In this document: positions 36,632-46,023 of the stretch, piece after piece
Position numbering within the stretch: the first letter of the stretch is position 1
How the letters are laid out: every line of letters starts with the position of its first letter
From: Marinomonas sp. SBI8L
Lineage (GTDB): Bacteria; Pseudomonadota; Gammaproteobacteria; Pseudomonadales; Marinomonadaceae
Length of the DNA: 64,000 bases
Direction of reading: 5' to 3'
NCBI RefSeq assembly: GCF_001624705.1
Contig: NZ_JSEO01000002.1
Coordinates: forward strand, 372,001 to 436,000
Notes under the pieces: model-generated
Databases searched by the model: none
What the model was told of the DNA's origin: nothing
The model's input: only the letters and a program-made list of their open reading frames with translations
Program-made: the position numbers and the translations under genes

Positions 36632-39600
36632 TAGATTTCTCCTTCTTCTAGATCTAACGCTAATTCAGGACTGTCTTGGCTAACATTGCTGTCGATTACG
36701 GCCTGAATGAAGCTCGCTTGAGCTTTAATGCTGGGGTTATTGAAGAAGTCACTAATACTTAGCTGCACAAAGAATTGTCGCTGAATCTCTGCAATGATGT
36801 TCATCGCTAAAAGTGAATGCCCACCAAGTGAGAAAAAGTTTGCTTGAATACTTAATTCAGTTCTATCAAGATGCTTTTGCCATATTAAACTTAACTCTTT
36901 TTCTAGCATGCTTGAGGCAGGCTCAAATGGTGTATCAGTGCTTAGAGGAGAATCCAATTTGGCTTTATTTACCTTGCCTTGTGCTGTCATTGGGATCTCA
37001 TCCATTAAGATAATGGCATTTGGGCACATGTATTCAGGCAGTTTCGCTTTTAGTTGTCTTCGAAGCTGTCTTACGAGTTTCCTTTCACTTCCTTGTCCTG
37101 CTAACCAAGCCTGTTTGACCTCATTTTCTACAACAACATAAGAATAAATAGCCGCATCACTCACAATTGAATAAGCTTGCTTAACATCTAGGCTAGTTTC
37201 TAATTGGTAATTAATTTCTCCCAAAGCCACTCTAAAACCACGGACTTTTATTTCATCGTTGAGTCTACCTAAAAAGATAAGCTGTCCATCTTGATTCCAT
37301 TTAACTAAATCACCTGTTCGGTAATATCTTTCTTGAGTGGAAATCTGAGCCGAAGCTGACATTGGATTAGTATTTGGGTCTATGGCTTTGCCTGGTAAGG
37401 CACAATCCGGGATAAAGACTTTTTTATTAAGTTCGTCATTATTTAGATAACCTTTGGCAATACCATCTCCTGCAACATATAGCTCTCCCGGTACCCCAAT
37501 AGGTGCTATTTGACCATTAACAAGGACTCTTACTTTGGCATGAGATACAGGACGACCAATTGGCACGTCTTTAATATTGTGAAGATCAACCTTGTAGAAA
37601 CAGGCATCAACGCAGGTTTCAGTTGGTCCATATAAGTTATAGAAAGCAGCATCAAAGCCCTCTGGTAAACGAATGTCTCCTAGGACATCGCCACCAGTGA
37701 GCAAGGTTTTTAAACTCCTTGGCCACTGGACTTGGTTAGCACATACATGAGTCAGCAAACCTGTCGGTAAGCATGTGTGAGTAACTTGTTGAGCATTTAT
37801 TAATTGTATTAGAGTACTTGGGTTATCTCTTTCTGCATCAGGTACAAGCACCAATTTCCCGCCTGCCATTAATACCGGCCAGACCTCGGCCATAAAGGCA
37901 TCAAAGCCAACATAGGCAAGGCTTGTACCCACACTGTTTTCATCTAATTTAAATTCATCGATATGCCATAAGCTCATTTTATAAAGAGCAAGTTGGCTGA
38001 TTTCAATGCCTTTGGGTTGTCCGGTTGAGCCAGATGTATAGATAACATAAGCACTTGCATCTGGTTTGTACTGACTTGCTTCAAAATGTGTATCTTGAAT
38101 GCTTGTGAAAAGCACGTTATTTAAAACAATCTGATTACATGGCAGGTTATTAACGCCAACTAACGAGCCATCATCAATGATGAGCTTTGCTTGGCTATCA
38201 AGTAAAATATGCTTCAATCTCTGTTCTGGTAAATCACTCCCCACCATAACGGCACAAGCACCGAGCTTAAACACAGCCAGCATAGCAATTAGATTAAAGG
38301 TATTTCTTTGACAATGAATGGCGATTTTATCGCCTTCTTGGTAACCATTATTTTTAAGCTGATGTGCTAACGCATTCGAGTAAATATCTAGCTTGGCATA
38401 AGAAAGGGTTTCTTGGATATCTTGAATAGCCGTTTTGTCTTTAAGGCTCTTAGCCTTTTCTCTAATCGAAGTAACTAACCCATGTTCTTTAAACGTTTCA
38501 CTTGTATTATGAGATAAAGGAGCACCTTGACCCCAAACACTTAGTATTTGTTTTCTCTCTTGTTCTGTAAGGACATCTATTGCAGAAATCGGTTGATGAG
38601 AGAGAAAACGATACTCATCTAGAATATTTAAAAAACTGGTTTTGAAAGCAGACAAAAATCGCTGCATCTCATCTTGGGTGTAAATGTCATTACGGTATTC
38701 CCATAAAAAGTGGACTTCTTCACTTTCGTTAAAGGTTTTACCTCTTGGAACGACAAGACAATCAATATCAAATTTTGAAGTATCTGAGATAACGGTTTCG
38801 TCTTTATACCAAGTCAATCCCTCAATTTCGCGCTCATTAACCGGTGTATCATGAAAGCCTAAAAGAACATTAAAAAATGGATTAGATGCACTACCGCGCT
38901 CTGGATTAAGTGCTTTTACCACAAGGGGGAAAGGTAATTCTTCATTCGCCTGAGCCTGATCAACGATATTCTGTGTATTTTGAAGAAATTCAAACAAGGG
39001 GGTTTCAAGATTAAGTTTATGTCTAAGTACAACCGTATTCACAAACATACCTAATGTGGCATGTGAGTCCGCCCAGTTACGATTAGCAAAAGCTGAACCA
39101 AAACTTAGATCTTGTTCACCTGAAAAACGCCCAAGGCAAAGATACAAAATAGAGGATGTATAACTAAAGGGAGTAATGCCTATATCACGGCATAAAGTCT
39201 CCATTGCATGCCATTGTTCACGCGTGAAAATCATTTTCTCATGAGAACCTGCAAAGCCTAAGCTATGCGATTTTTTACCAAAAAGAGCCACACCTTGCGG
39301 TGCACCTTCTAACTGCTTTTTCCAATAACTTTTCTGTTTTTCAGCATGCTTTGAATCTAACCAAGCTTGTTGCGATAAAACAAAGCTAGAGTATTGGCTT
39401 GCCTCTTGATAAGAGGTTTTAAACTCAGCATTAACAAAACTATGGTAATGATGTATTAGTTCGTTGGTGAACTCGTTCGCACTCCAACCATCATGGATAA
39501 TATGATGTTCTTGATGCAGTAAGACATGATGCTCTTTATCAAATCTTACCAAGATAAATTCAGCTAATGGTAACTGACTTAAATCCTCGATACGGTCTAA

Positions 39601-41793
39601 TTCTGTCTTAAAAGTATGTTCTAAAAAGGCCTCTTTATCTTCCTCTGTCACAGTTAGAGCATCAATACTTCTTAGACTCATCTTATATTCTGGCAATATA
39701 GTTTGGACAATGCGGCCATCTATTTCCGTGAATCTTGTGCGATAAATATCGTGATTAATAATAATTTGGTTAATTGACTTCTCAAGAGCATCACTTACGA
39801 ACCTCCCTTTAAAGTGCGTTGCGGCTTCAGCCAGATAAGCTTTGCTATCTGGCTGGTTCTTATGCATGTACCAAGCAACCATTTGCTGGTTGGAAAGTGG
39901 AAATTCAGTTTTACCTTTATCGATTGCCTTTGTTGTTAGACCATCTATTTGCTCAAGCTGACTATTCGCTAACACACCTTGTATTGTTGCATCTTGTTTA
40001 AATTGCTTCATGGTGAGATGACGGTTCAGCAAGCTTCGTAATCTACTCATAAAACGTATTGCGGTGATTGAATCACCACCTAGAGCGAAGAAATCATCAT
40101 TTACCCCAAGCTCATCAAGATCAAATATATTTTTCCATTCATTTACAAGTATTTCTTCATCTGGTGAGTTCGCTAAAATGAGTTCACCTTTTCTTAGTGG
40201 CGCAAAGCCTGTAGGAAGTTGCTCGTGATCGATTTTACCCGCCAACGTCAGTGGCCACTTTTCTAATGGAACGAATAGGCTTGGAATCATGTAGTCTGGC
40301 AAACTTTTAGCCAATTTCTCTTTAATCGCGGTGATATCTGAGTCTTTAAGGTCTTTTCCTACCAGATAGGCGATTAATTTATGCGTTTCTTTTGTGGTCA
40401 CTGCTTTAACAAGTGCCTGGTCAACCAGGCTATCAAGGCAAAGGCTTGCTTCAATTTCAGCAGGCTCAATACGATAGCCTCTTACTTTTACTTGCCTGTC
40501 ATTTCTGCCGATGTACTCATAGCTGCCATCTTGCTGACAAACAACCAAATCACCTGTTTTATATAGAATCTCATGACCAACTTCGCTATAGGGATTTGAC
40601 ATGAAGTGGTTTTGAGTGAGCGTCTCTTGATTCAAGTAGCCATTAGATAAGGCGATACCACTAATATAAAGCTCCCCCATCTCGCCTATTGGCAAGCGGT
40701 TCAAGCTTTGGTCCAAAACATAAAAGTTCACCTTATCGATAGGCTTACCAATATTGTTTTTAGCTTTTGAAATATCATGACAAAGATTCATAGAAACTGT
40801 CACAGTGGTTTCAGTTGGACCATATGAGTTAACAAGTCTCTCACCCCAAATTTGCTGAAGCGATTTTGGGCATTTATCTCCCCCTGTGACAATGCGTTTT
40901 AAATTTGGCAGTTCTCCACAATCGCCCAATGCCGATAAAAATGATGGCGTTGCATGTAGGTGGGATATTCTATTGAATTCGAGCATTTGCTTGAAAATCG
41001 TTGGGTCTTTTATGTCATCACTTGAAGGGATGAAGAGCTTGGCACCATTGAGTAAAGCTAAGAATATATTTTCAATTGAGGCATCAAAGATATGGTTAGA
41101 AGATAAAATGATGCTTTCATCTTCGGTAAAGTGATACGCCCTAGTTTGGTTTAATATTAAGTTAATAAGACTATCCTGTCTTACCATCACTCCCTTGGGT
41201 TTTCCTGTTGTTCCTGATGTATATAATAAATAAGCTAAATCAGTAATTTCATTAGTTTTAGTAGGTCTTTTTATGCCATCAAAAGTAAATTCTGTAATTT
41301 GGTGTAATTGACTGTTTTCTTTTTTGTATCTGATTTTATTTAAATAAATTTTATCACAAACTATTATATCTGCACCTGAATCTTCTATTATGTATTGAAT
41401 TCTATCTTCTGGATAATCTGGTGAAAGAGGAATGTAAGCCGCGCCTGATTTTATTACACCTATAATTGCGATTATTAAGTCAATACCTTTATCAAACAGA
41501 ATAGGAATGAATGTTTTATCATCTATGTCTTTTCCATTGAGTTGGTGGTAATCCCATCTTATTCGTTTAGCCAAGGTATCTGATAGCTTATTAAGCTCTT
41601 GATAAGAAATGGTTTTATCTTTATAAATTAAAGCTTCTTTAGCGGCATATTGCTCGAATTGGTAGTCTATCAGCTCGACTAACGAGAAACTTTCAAACTC
41701 CATCATTAGCTTTTTTTTGACATCAAATATACTGTCTTTAGTTGTTGTTTTCTTGTCTTTTTTATTATTATTTTCTTTGATCAAGTCTTCCAT
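36631..41793 (-). CDS. NRPS initiation protein, two modules (A-T-C-A-T)
   Basis: 1720 residues. A1 (~35-530; LLYTSGTTGKPKG, NSYGPTET), T1 (Ser575 in LGGDSI), C (~630-1075; HHIIHDG), A2 (~1105-1600; IYTSGSTGQPKG, NLYGPTET) and T2 (Ser1660 in LGGHSLL). There is no N-terminal C domain, so it most likely loads the first residue. By-eye pocket codes are DAEHVGSVTK for A1 and DAACLGLVDK for A2; I recognise neither and make no substrate call. The N-terminus is unusually Lys/Asn/Thr-rich. The C-terminus ends in an acidic tail, LALDLEEGEI, fitting a linear docking motif for the TubC-type domain of the next protein. It is first in the leftward three-gene operon and is divergent from the ATP-grasp gene. 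Confidence 0.95.
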   Translation of the reverse strand: MEDLIKENNNKKDKKTTTKDSIFDVKKKLMMEFESFSLVELIDYQFEQYAAKEALIYKDKTISYQELNKLSDTLAKRIRWDYHQLNGKDIDDKTFIPILFDKGIDLIIAIIGVIKSGAAYIPLSPDYPEDRIQYIIEDSGADIIVCDKIYLNKIRYKKENSQLHQITEFTFDGIKRPTKTNEITDLAYLLYTSGTTGKPKGVMVRQDSLINLILNQTRAYHFTEDESIILSSNHIFDASIENIFLALLNGAKLFIPSSDDIKDPTIFKQMLEFNRISHLHATPSFLSALGDCGELPNLKRIVTGGDKCPKSLQQIWGERLVNSYGPTETTVTVSMNLCHDISKAKNNIGKPIDKVNFYVLDQSLNRLPIGEMGELYISGIALSNGYLNQETLTQNHFMSNPYSEVGHEILYKTGDLVVCQQDGSYEYIGRNDRQVKVRGYRIEPAEIEASLCLDSLVDQALVKAVTTKETHKLIAYLVGKDLKDSDITAIKEKLAKSLPDYMIPSLFVPLEKWPLTLAGKIDHEQLPTGFAPLRKGELILANSPDEEILVNEWKNIFDLDELGVNDDFFALGGDSITAIRFMSRLRSLLNRHLTMKQFKQDATIQGVLANSQLEQIDGLTTKAIDKGKTEFPLSNQQMVAWYMHKNQPDSKAYLAEAATHFKGRFVSDALEKSINQIIINHDIYRTRFTEIDGRIVQTILPEYKMSLRSIDALTVTEEDKEAFLEHTFKTELDRIEDLSQLPLAEFILVRFDKEHHVLLHQEHHIIHDGWSANEFTNELIHHYHSFVNAEFKTSYQEASQYSSFVLSQQAWLDSKHAEKQKSYWKKQLEGAPQGVALFGKKSHSLGFAGSHEKMIFTREQWHAMETLCRDIGITPFSYTSSILYLCLGRFSGEQDLSFGSAFANRNWADSHATLGMFVNTVVLRHKLNLETPLFEFLQNTQNIVDQAQANEELPFPLVVKALNPERGSASNPFFNVLLGFHDTPVNEREIEGLTWYKDETVISDTSKFDIDCLVVPRGKTFNESEEVHFLWEYRNDIYTQDEMQRFLSAFKTSFLNILDEYRFLSHQPISAIDVLTEQERKQILSVWGQGAPLSHNTSETFKEHGLVTSIREKAKSLKDKTAIQDIQETLSYAKLDIYSNALAHQLKNNGYQEGDKIAIHCQRNTFNLIAMLAVFKLGACAVMVGSDLPEQRLKHILLDSQAKLIIDDGSLVGVNNLPCNQIVLNNVLFTSIQDTHFEASQYKPDASAYVIYTSGSTGQPKGIEISQLALYKMSLWHIDEFKLDENSVGTSLAYVGFDAFMAEVWPVLMAGGKLVLVPDAERDNPSTLIQLINAQQVTHTCLPTGLLTHVCANQVQWPRSLKTLLTGGDVLGDIRLPEGFDAAFYNLYGPTETCVDACFYKVDLHNIKDVPIGRPVSHAKVRVLVNGQIAPIGVPGELYVAGDGIAKGYLNNDELNKKVFIPDCALPGKAIDPNTNPMSASAQISTQERYYRTGDLVKWNQDGQLIFLGRLNDEIKVRGFRVALGEINYQLETSLDVKQAYSIVSDAAIYSYVVVENEVKQAWLAGQGSERKLVRQLRRQLKAKLPEYMCPNAIILMDEIPMTAQGKVNKAKLDSPLSTDTPFEPASSMLEKELSLIWQKHLDRTELSIQANFFSLGGHSLLAMNIIAEIQRQFFVQLSISDFFNNPSIKAQASFIQAVIDSNVSQDSPELALDLEEGEI

Positions 41794-41912
41794 AATTCAA
41801 CCTAAACTAAATTTTTTTAAAAACTTTTTACTTGTTATTTATGCATTTGTAAAGTTATTGTTAGTAAAGAAAATTATCAATCTTGACTATTAAGTTAAGC
41901 TCGTGAGGTTAA
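41794..41912. promoter_or_regulatory. Divergent promoter region of the NRPS operon and the ATP-grasp gene
   Basis: 119 bp, very AT-rich, between two outward-facing genes. It must carry the start signals for the 26-kb leftward operon and for the rightward ATP-grasp gene (Shine-Dalgarno GAGG just before 41913). A TTGACT hexamer lies at 41883, close to the ATP-grasp start. No clear operator symmetry was seen, and no regulator gene lies within the cluster. Confidence 0.5.
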
Positions 41913-43229
41913 ATGAAGAGTGTAAACAAAGAGTTTTGGTATTCTTTTTTTGATGAGAATCCAGAGTCAGATGATGTTGCTGATGCTATTAAATCTGTAG
42001 GAAGTTTAAGTCGATTTACACGCCCTGATTGGAGTTTAATCCTTACTCCTAGCCTATTTACTGAGACGGAAATCTCTAAAAATACGCTTGAGCTAAATAC
42101 GCTTTTCCAACTCATAAAAAAACTAGTACTAAAACTTTATGATGGAGATTATTACGCTTTTTCAAATGCTGTAGGCTTTAAAAATATAAAGTTACAAGCC
42201 CTTTTTGATAGCTATGCTAAGCGTCATCTCAATGTCATAACCCCTTGTCGCTGGGATCTCATTAAATCAGATTCCGGATTAAAAGTTTTAGAGCTTAACG
42301 CTGGTGGATCTCTAGGTGGCTTTGCCTTCGATCAAGTCCAGAAAGTATATGATGACTGCTTTAACAAAGCCCAACTAGAAACAGATCGCTCGCTTGATAA
42401 TGAAGTTTGGGCTGCACCTTTCGATGAAATTGCCAATTTTATGATCCAAAAACTTACCAAGCTAAACAACCCACTTGTTTTAGTGATTGATGATGAAACC
42501 ATGTATCAAGACAGCCCTCTGATTGCGAATAGTATCTCTATGGCTCTTGCCACTAAATTGCAGATTCAGGTTAAAACCATAGTACATACGGATTTTGAGA
42601 AATCGTTAGATGAACATGATGGTGATGTTATGACTTTTGAAGTCTTTAGCATGAGTCATATTGCTAAGGCTGAAGATGAGTATCATGGATACTTTTGCGC
42701 CATAGACAATGATGAGATCACACCAACAATTGATCTTTTAAGCGAGCTCTATATGAGCAAAGCCATGCTTGCTCTCATTGCTGATAAAAATCACTTCCCA
42801 CTCTTTTCGACAGATGAAGTTAAAGCCATTGAATCGCTCGTACCAGAAACCTATCTGTTAGAAAACGCATCTGAACTCGATCTAGGCAATGATTGGTTGC
42901 TCAAGCCGGCTAATGGTTATGGTGGTCAAGGTGTTATCTGCAAATGGGAAACACAGAATGAGTCTTGGCAACAAAGTTTAAATAATGCCAAAGATATTGA
43001 CTCAGCATTTATATTACAGCGTAGAGTCAACGCCACCCAAGAAAAACACATCGCAATGACAGCCAGAGGGGACTTTGTAGAATCTACTTATCCTAGTGTT
43101 TATGGATTCTTCAATATTAACAATCAATTTGCTGGCGGCAGTGTCAGACAGTCACTTACCGCTAGTGGTGTGATTAATGCGAGCAGAAACGCCGCGGTGG
43201 GGATTGTTAGACATCACAAAGACAGTTGA
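41913..43229 (+). CDS. ATP-grasp superfamily protein of the NRPS cluster
   Basis: 438 residues. RWDLI (~112) followed by LKVLELNAGGSLGGF (~124-138), then much later WLLKPANGYGGQGV (~328-341) and FILQRRVNA. This order, an Asn-containing ELN strand before the lysine/glycine-rich loop, suggests a circularly permuted ATP-grasp fold like that of glutathionylspermidine synthase-type ligases. Such enzymes form amide bonds through an acyl phosphate. It is divergent from the NRPS operon and convergent with the MFS gene (15-bp gap), so it is probably part of the cluster. It could add an amino acid or amine to the peptide, make a precursor, or give self-protection by modifying the product. The function is inferred only at the fold level. 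Confidence 0.7.
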   Translation: MKSVNKEFWYSFFDENPESDDVADAIKSVGSLSRFTRPDWSLILTPSLFTETEISKNTLELNTLFQLIKKLVLKLYDGDYYAFSNAVGFKNIKLQALFDSYAKRHLNVITPCRWDLIKSDSGLKVLELNAGGSLGGFAFDQVQKVYDDCFNKAQLETDRSLDNEVWAAPFDEIANFMIQKLTKLNNPLVLVIDDETMYQDSPLIANSISMALATKLQIQVKTIVHTDFEKSLDEHDGDVMTFEVFSMSHIAKAEDEYHGYFCAIDNDEITPTIDLLSELYMSKAMLALIADKNHFPLFSTDEVKAIESLVPETYLLENASELDLGNDWLLKPANGYGGQGVICKWETQNESWQQSLNNAKDIDSAFILQRRVNATQEKHIAMTARGDFVESTYPSVYGFFNINNQFAGGSVRQSLTASGVINASRNAAVGIVRHHKDS

Positions 43230-43244
43230 AAGACTGACATAGGC

Positions 43245-44498
43245 TTAACTTGGGTCAGCAATCGCGCTTCCTTCTCGTGTGTTTAAAGTTTGATTCAAAA
43301 ATATCACACTGGCAAAGGACGCGATTGCAGCACCAACTAACCAAGTATTAGTTAGTCCCATGTAGCTAGCACCTAATGCGCAAAGCAGAGTACCAAGCAC
43401 TCCCCCAGTCCTAGAAACAAAAGACATAATAGAGTCAACCGTTGATCTCACTTTATCTTGTGTCGCATGACCAACTAAGTGGCTACGAGCAGATGCACCC
43501 AGCTCAAGTGAGAAATCAAAGGCGATAAATGAAATGAGAAACAGAATAATATGATTAGAAAGACTTAACGCAATGACACTAAGGAGCTGGCACATCAAAC
43601 CAATAAATAGCACCTTGCCCATTTGCTGATTTAAAATATCGCATAGCCATGTTGTTACGCGTGCTGCAAGTCCTGCAAGAAATAGAGTAACGGCAAAAAC
43701 TAATCCAAACATCCATGCAAGCGATTCACCTTGAGTAATATCATAAAACTCAACCTGCCAAAATTTTTCAATTGCACTAGCAAGTGGAATAGCGAGCAAA
43801 CCAGACATTAAGATTCGCCATAAAACCGGATGTGAAACGGCAATAATTCCATTTTTTAACTGCAAACTCACGCCATTAAAACTCGACTTTGACATAGTGT
43901 TAAACACCCTCTTTTCTTTAATCCAAACAAAAGAAGCGATAGACACCAAAAAATAGCAACTTGCTGCAGCTAACAATAAGATTCGAAATAGAGTCAATTG
44001 ATCAATTGATATCCAAATGCCTATATAGACAAAAAGAGAGCCCAGTAATGCGCCGCAAGCCCCCATTAAATTCGTTCTAAAACCTACCATGGCAAAACCT
44101 TTTTGCAGGCTCTGCTCTCCTTCTGATGCTTGGTAGGTTTCAACAAACCAAGCAGTTATTGTTCCAGAACTTAATGAGATCCCTGCGCCCCAAAATAGCA
44201 TGCTTAAAATTGCACCTATGACACTTGGATAAACACACAAAATTAGTAGTGAACAGATATTAAGAACTAACGAAGATATGAATAATTTCTTTCTTCCTAT
44301 CTCATCAGCTAATCCCCCTGTTGGTATTTCTAAGAGGATAACTGTGCCACCCATTACCGCCATAATGACGCCAATCTCTTCAATATTGGCGCCCATTTCG
44401 ATAAATAACGGCGTTAAAATGGGCAGAGCTAAGAACTGTCCGAAGAAAAATAGCCCTAAAAGAAGTCCATAATAATGGCTTAATTGTTTTCGATTCAT
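43245..44498 (-). CDS. MFS transporter, probable exporter of the cluster product
   Basis: A 417-residue membrane protein with about 12 hydrophobic segments. The MFS motif A appears between helices 2 and 3 as GGLADEIGRKKLF. The first helix region (YYGLLLGLFFFGQFLALPILTPLF) and the wide cytoplasmic linker near residues 195-215 (KEKRVFNTMSKSSF) fit a 12-helix drug-efflux-like carrier. It sits between the ATP-grasp and cupin genes and is divergent from the latter. Export of the NRPS product or resistance is the likely role; no substrate can be read from the sequence. Confidence 0.85.
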   Translation of the reverse strand: MNRKQLSHYYGLLLGLFFFGQFLALPILTPLFIEMGANIEEIGVIMAVMGGTVILLEIPTGGLADEIGRKKLFISSLVLNICSLLILCVYPSVIGAILSMLFWGAGISLSSGTITAWFVETYQASEGEQSLQKGFAMVGFRTNLMGACGALLGSLFVYIGIWISIDQLTLFRILLLAAASCYFLVSIASFVWIKEKRVFNTMSKSSFNGVSLQLKNGIIAVSHPVLWRILMSGLLAIPLASAIEKFWQVEFYDITQGESLAWMFGLVFAVTLFLAGLAARVTTWLCDILNQQMGKVLFIGLMCQLLSVIALSLSNHIILFLISFIAFDFSLELGASARSHLVGHATQDKVRSTVDSIMSFVSRTGGVLGTLLCALGASYMGLTNTWLVGAAIASFASVIFLNQTLNTREGSAIADPS

Positions 44499-44566
44499 CC
44501 ATAAATCCTATCAAGTACTAAATACTGACCACTTACAAAAAAATTTATTTTTAATTTTGCATTAAT

Positions 44567-44582
44567 GTTATAACCATATAAC
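44567..44582. promoter_or_regulatory. Palindrome in the MFS/cupin divergent promoter
   Basis: GTTATA-ACCA-TATAAC, 6-bp perfect arms, in the middle of the 139-bp gap between divergent genes. The position suits an operator acting on both genes. The binding protein is unknown. Confidence 0.4.
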
Positions 44583-44637
44583 AAAGATTAAACAATTATC
44601 ACAATAAATTAATCACTTAGGATTTAGGTTATAGCTC

Positions 44638-45576
44638 ATGGATGAACAAATCTTAAACAACATACCTGGCATGGATAGCGCTAAACAGGTCGTTTGCATT
44701 GATGCTGATGCACTAACTGAGTCATCTTTTTACGACAATTTTGTCTCATTAAACAAGCCTTGTTTAATTAAGAATGCCATATCCCATTGGCCAGCAATGA
44801 ATAAATGGTCAGATAAAGAATACTTAAAGACTTTGTGTGGAGAGAATACCTCTAACTATTACCCCCACATGAATTATGACGATGAAAAGAATATGTTGGT
44901 TGATGAGACAAAAGTCAGTTTTTCTCAGATTCTAGATCTTCTTTCTGTCGACTCTGACGAAATAATTAGTGCTCCTTCCATTTTATTAGAAAGAACGCCT
45001 TATAATGTCCTGGCTACAGATATGGCTGGGTTCAACTTTTTACCACAGCCTTCAAAACCAATTGCCTATCCAACAAGTCGTGCCTTCTTTTATAAGAAAG
45101 CAGGTACTGGTTGGCACTATCATTTTGTAGATGAAACTTTAATGTGCCAAGTAAAAGGCACAAAACGAGTGGGCCTTTTACCACCCGATAAAATTACAGA
45201 TGATATTGTTCATGATATTTTCACAACAGATGCTTATTTGTTAAAGGATGCTTTTAAAGATAAAGACAAGGAGAAAATACAACCTCTCATTGCACAGGTC
45301 GAACCTGGTGACGCGCTTTATATCCCTCCTTTTTGGTGGCACGGTGTTGAAACCTTAGATAAAGAGTACGGCATCACTGTTGCCAATTGTTGGCGCTCAC
45401 CTTTTCATGTTATGGGCGACCTTTCATATCCTACTGTTAGAAAAATTTGGAAAAAATCTCTTACCAAACCTAATAAAAACACACCTTTTGTTGTTGCTTT
45501 TGGCTCACTTAGTTTTATTGCTCAAGCAATACGACTGTTTCAAATCCCATTTAAGCCTAAAAATCTAAATAATTAA
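44638..45576 (+). CDS. Cupin-8/JmjC-like oxygenase with an altered metal motif
   Basis: 312 residues. It resembles FIH-type cupin-8 proteins: PCLIKNAISHWPAMNKW at the N-terminus, GWHYHFVDETLMCQVKGTKRV in the core and GDALYIPPFWWHGVETL near the end. The usual first iron motif HxD reads His160-Tyr-His162 here, with an Asp three residues later (Asp165); the distal His is His235. If His162 replaces the Asp ligand, the site would be three-His rather than two-His/one-carboxylate. Relatives hydroxylate Asn, Asp or other side chains using Fe(II) and 2-oxoglutarate. In this cluster it may beta-hydroxylate a residue, but the odd motif makes the reaction uncertain. Confidence 0.7.
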   Translation: MDEQILNNIPGMDSAKQVVCIDADALTESSFYDNFVSLNKPCLIKNAISHWPAMNKWSDKEYLKTLCGENTSNYYPHMNYDDEKNMLVDETKVSFSQILDLLSVDSDEIISAPSILLERTPYNVLATDMAGFNFLPQPSKPIAYPTSRAFFYKKAGTGWHYHFVDETLMCQVKGTKRVGLLPPDKITDDIVHDIFTTDAYLLKDAFKDKDKEKIQPLIAQVEPGDALYIPPFWWHGVETLDKEYGITVANCWRSPFHVMGDLSYPTVRKIWKKSLTKPNKNTPFVVAFGSLSFIAQAIRLFQIPFKPKNLNN

Positions 45577-45588
45577 CTAACCATATTA

Positions 45589-45635
45589 GACAATGAACTG
45601 ATTATGTTTCATACAGTTACGCTCAATTCATTGTC
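45589..45635. repeat. Inverted repeat downstream of the cupin gene
   Basis: Arms GACAATGAA (45589-45597) and TTCATTGTC (45627-45635), with inner arms AACTG/CAGTT. There is no T-run, so it is at best a weak transcript end structure. It sits between the NRPS region and the FMN riboswitch. Confidence 0.4.
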
Positions 45636-45760
45636 GAAATACGGACAAATTATGTCTATATTGTGAAATCATCTAAAAAAGTGCGAATTAGTTCACTTTC
45701 TCCTTTGACACCTGCCTGATAAACCAATACATTTTGCCTGCTGGTACAAAACCAGCTTCG

Positions 45761-45896
<136 letters not shown>

Positions 45897-46023
45897 TGAT
45901 AGACAAGATAGTCCCATGGCAGTTAGTCAACTAATTGCTTGGTAACTCTGTGTGAGTTCGCTCAACATGGTTATTTTTGCCTGTCCGTTCGCCCTGATTC
46001 AATATTTTATATAGGATTTACCA

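Noticed and set aside
15314-41793. Assigning exact amino acids to all A domains
   Set aside because: Pocket codes were aligned by eye; only the Val/Ile-like and Gly-like codes resemble well-known patterns.
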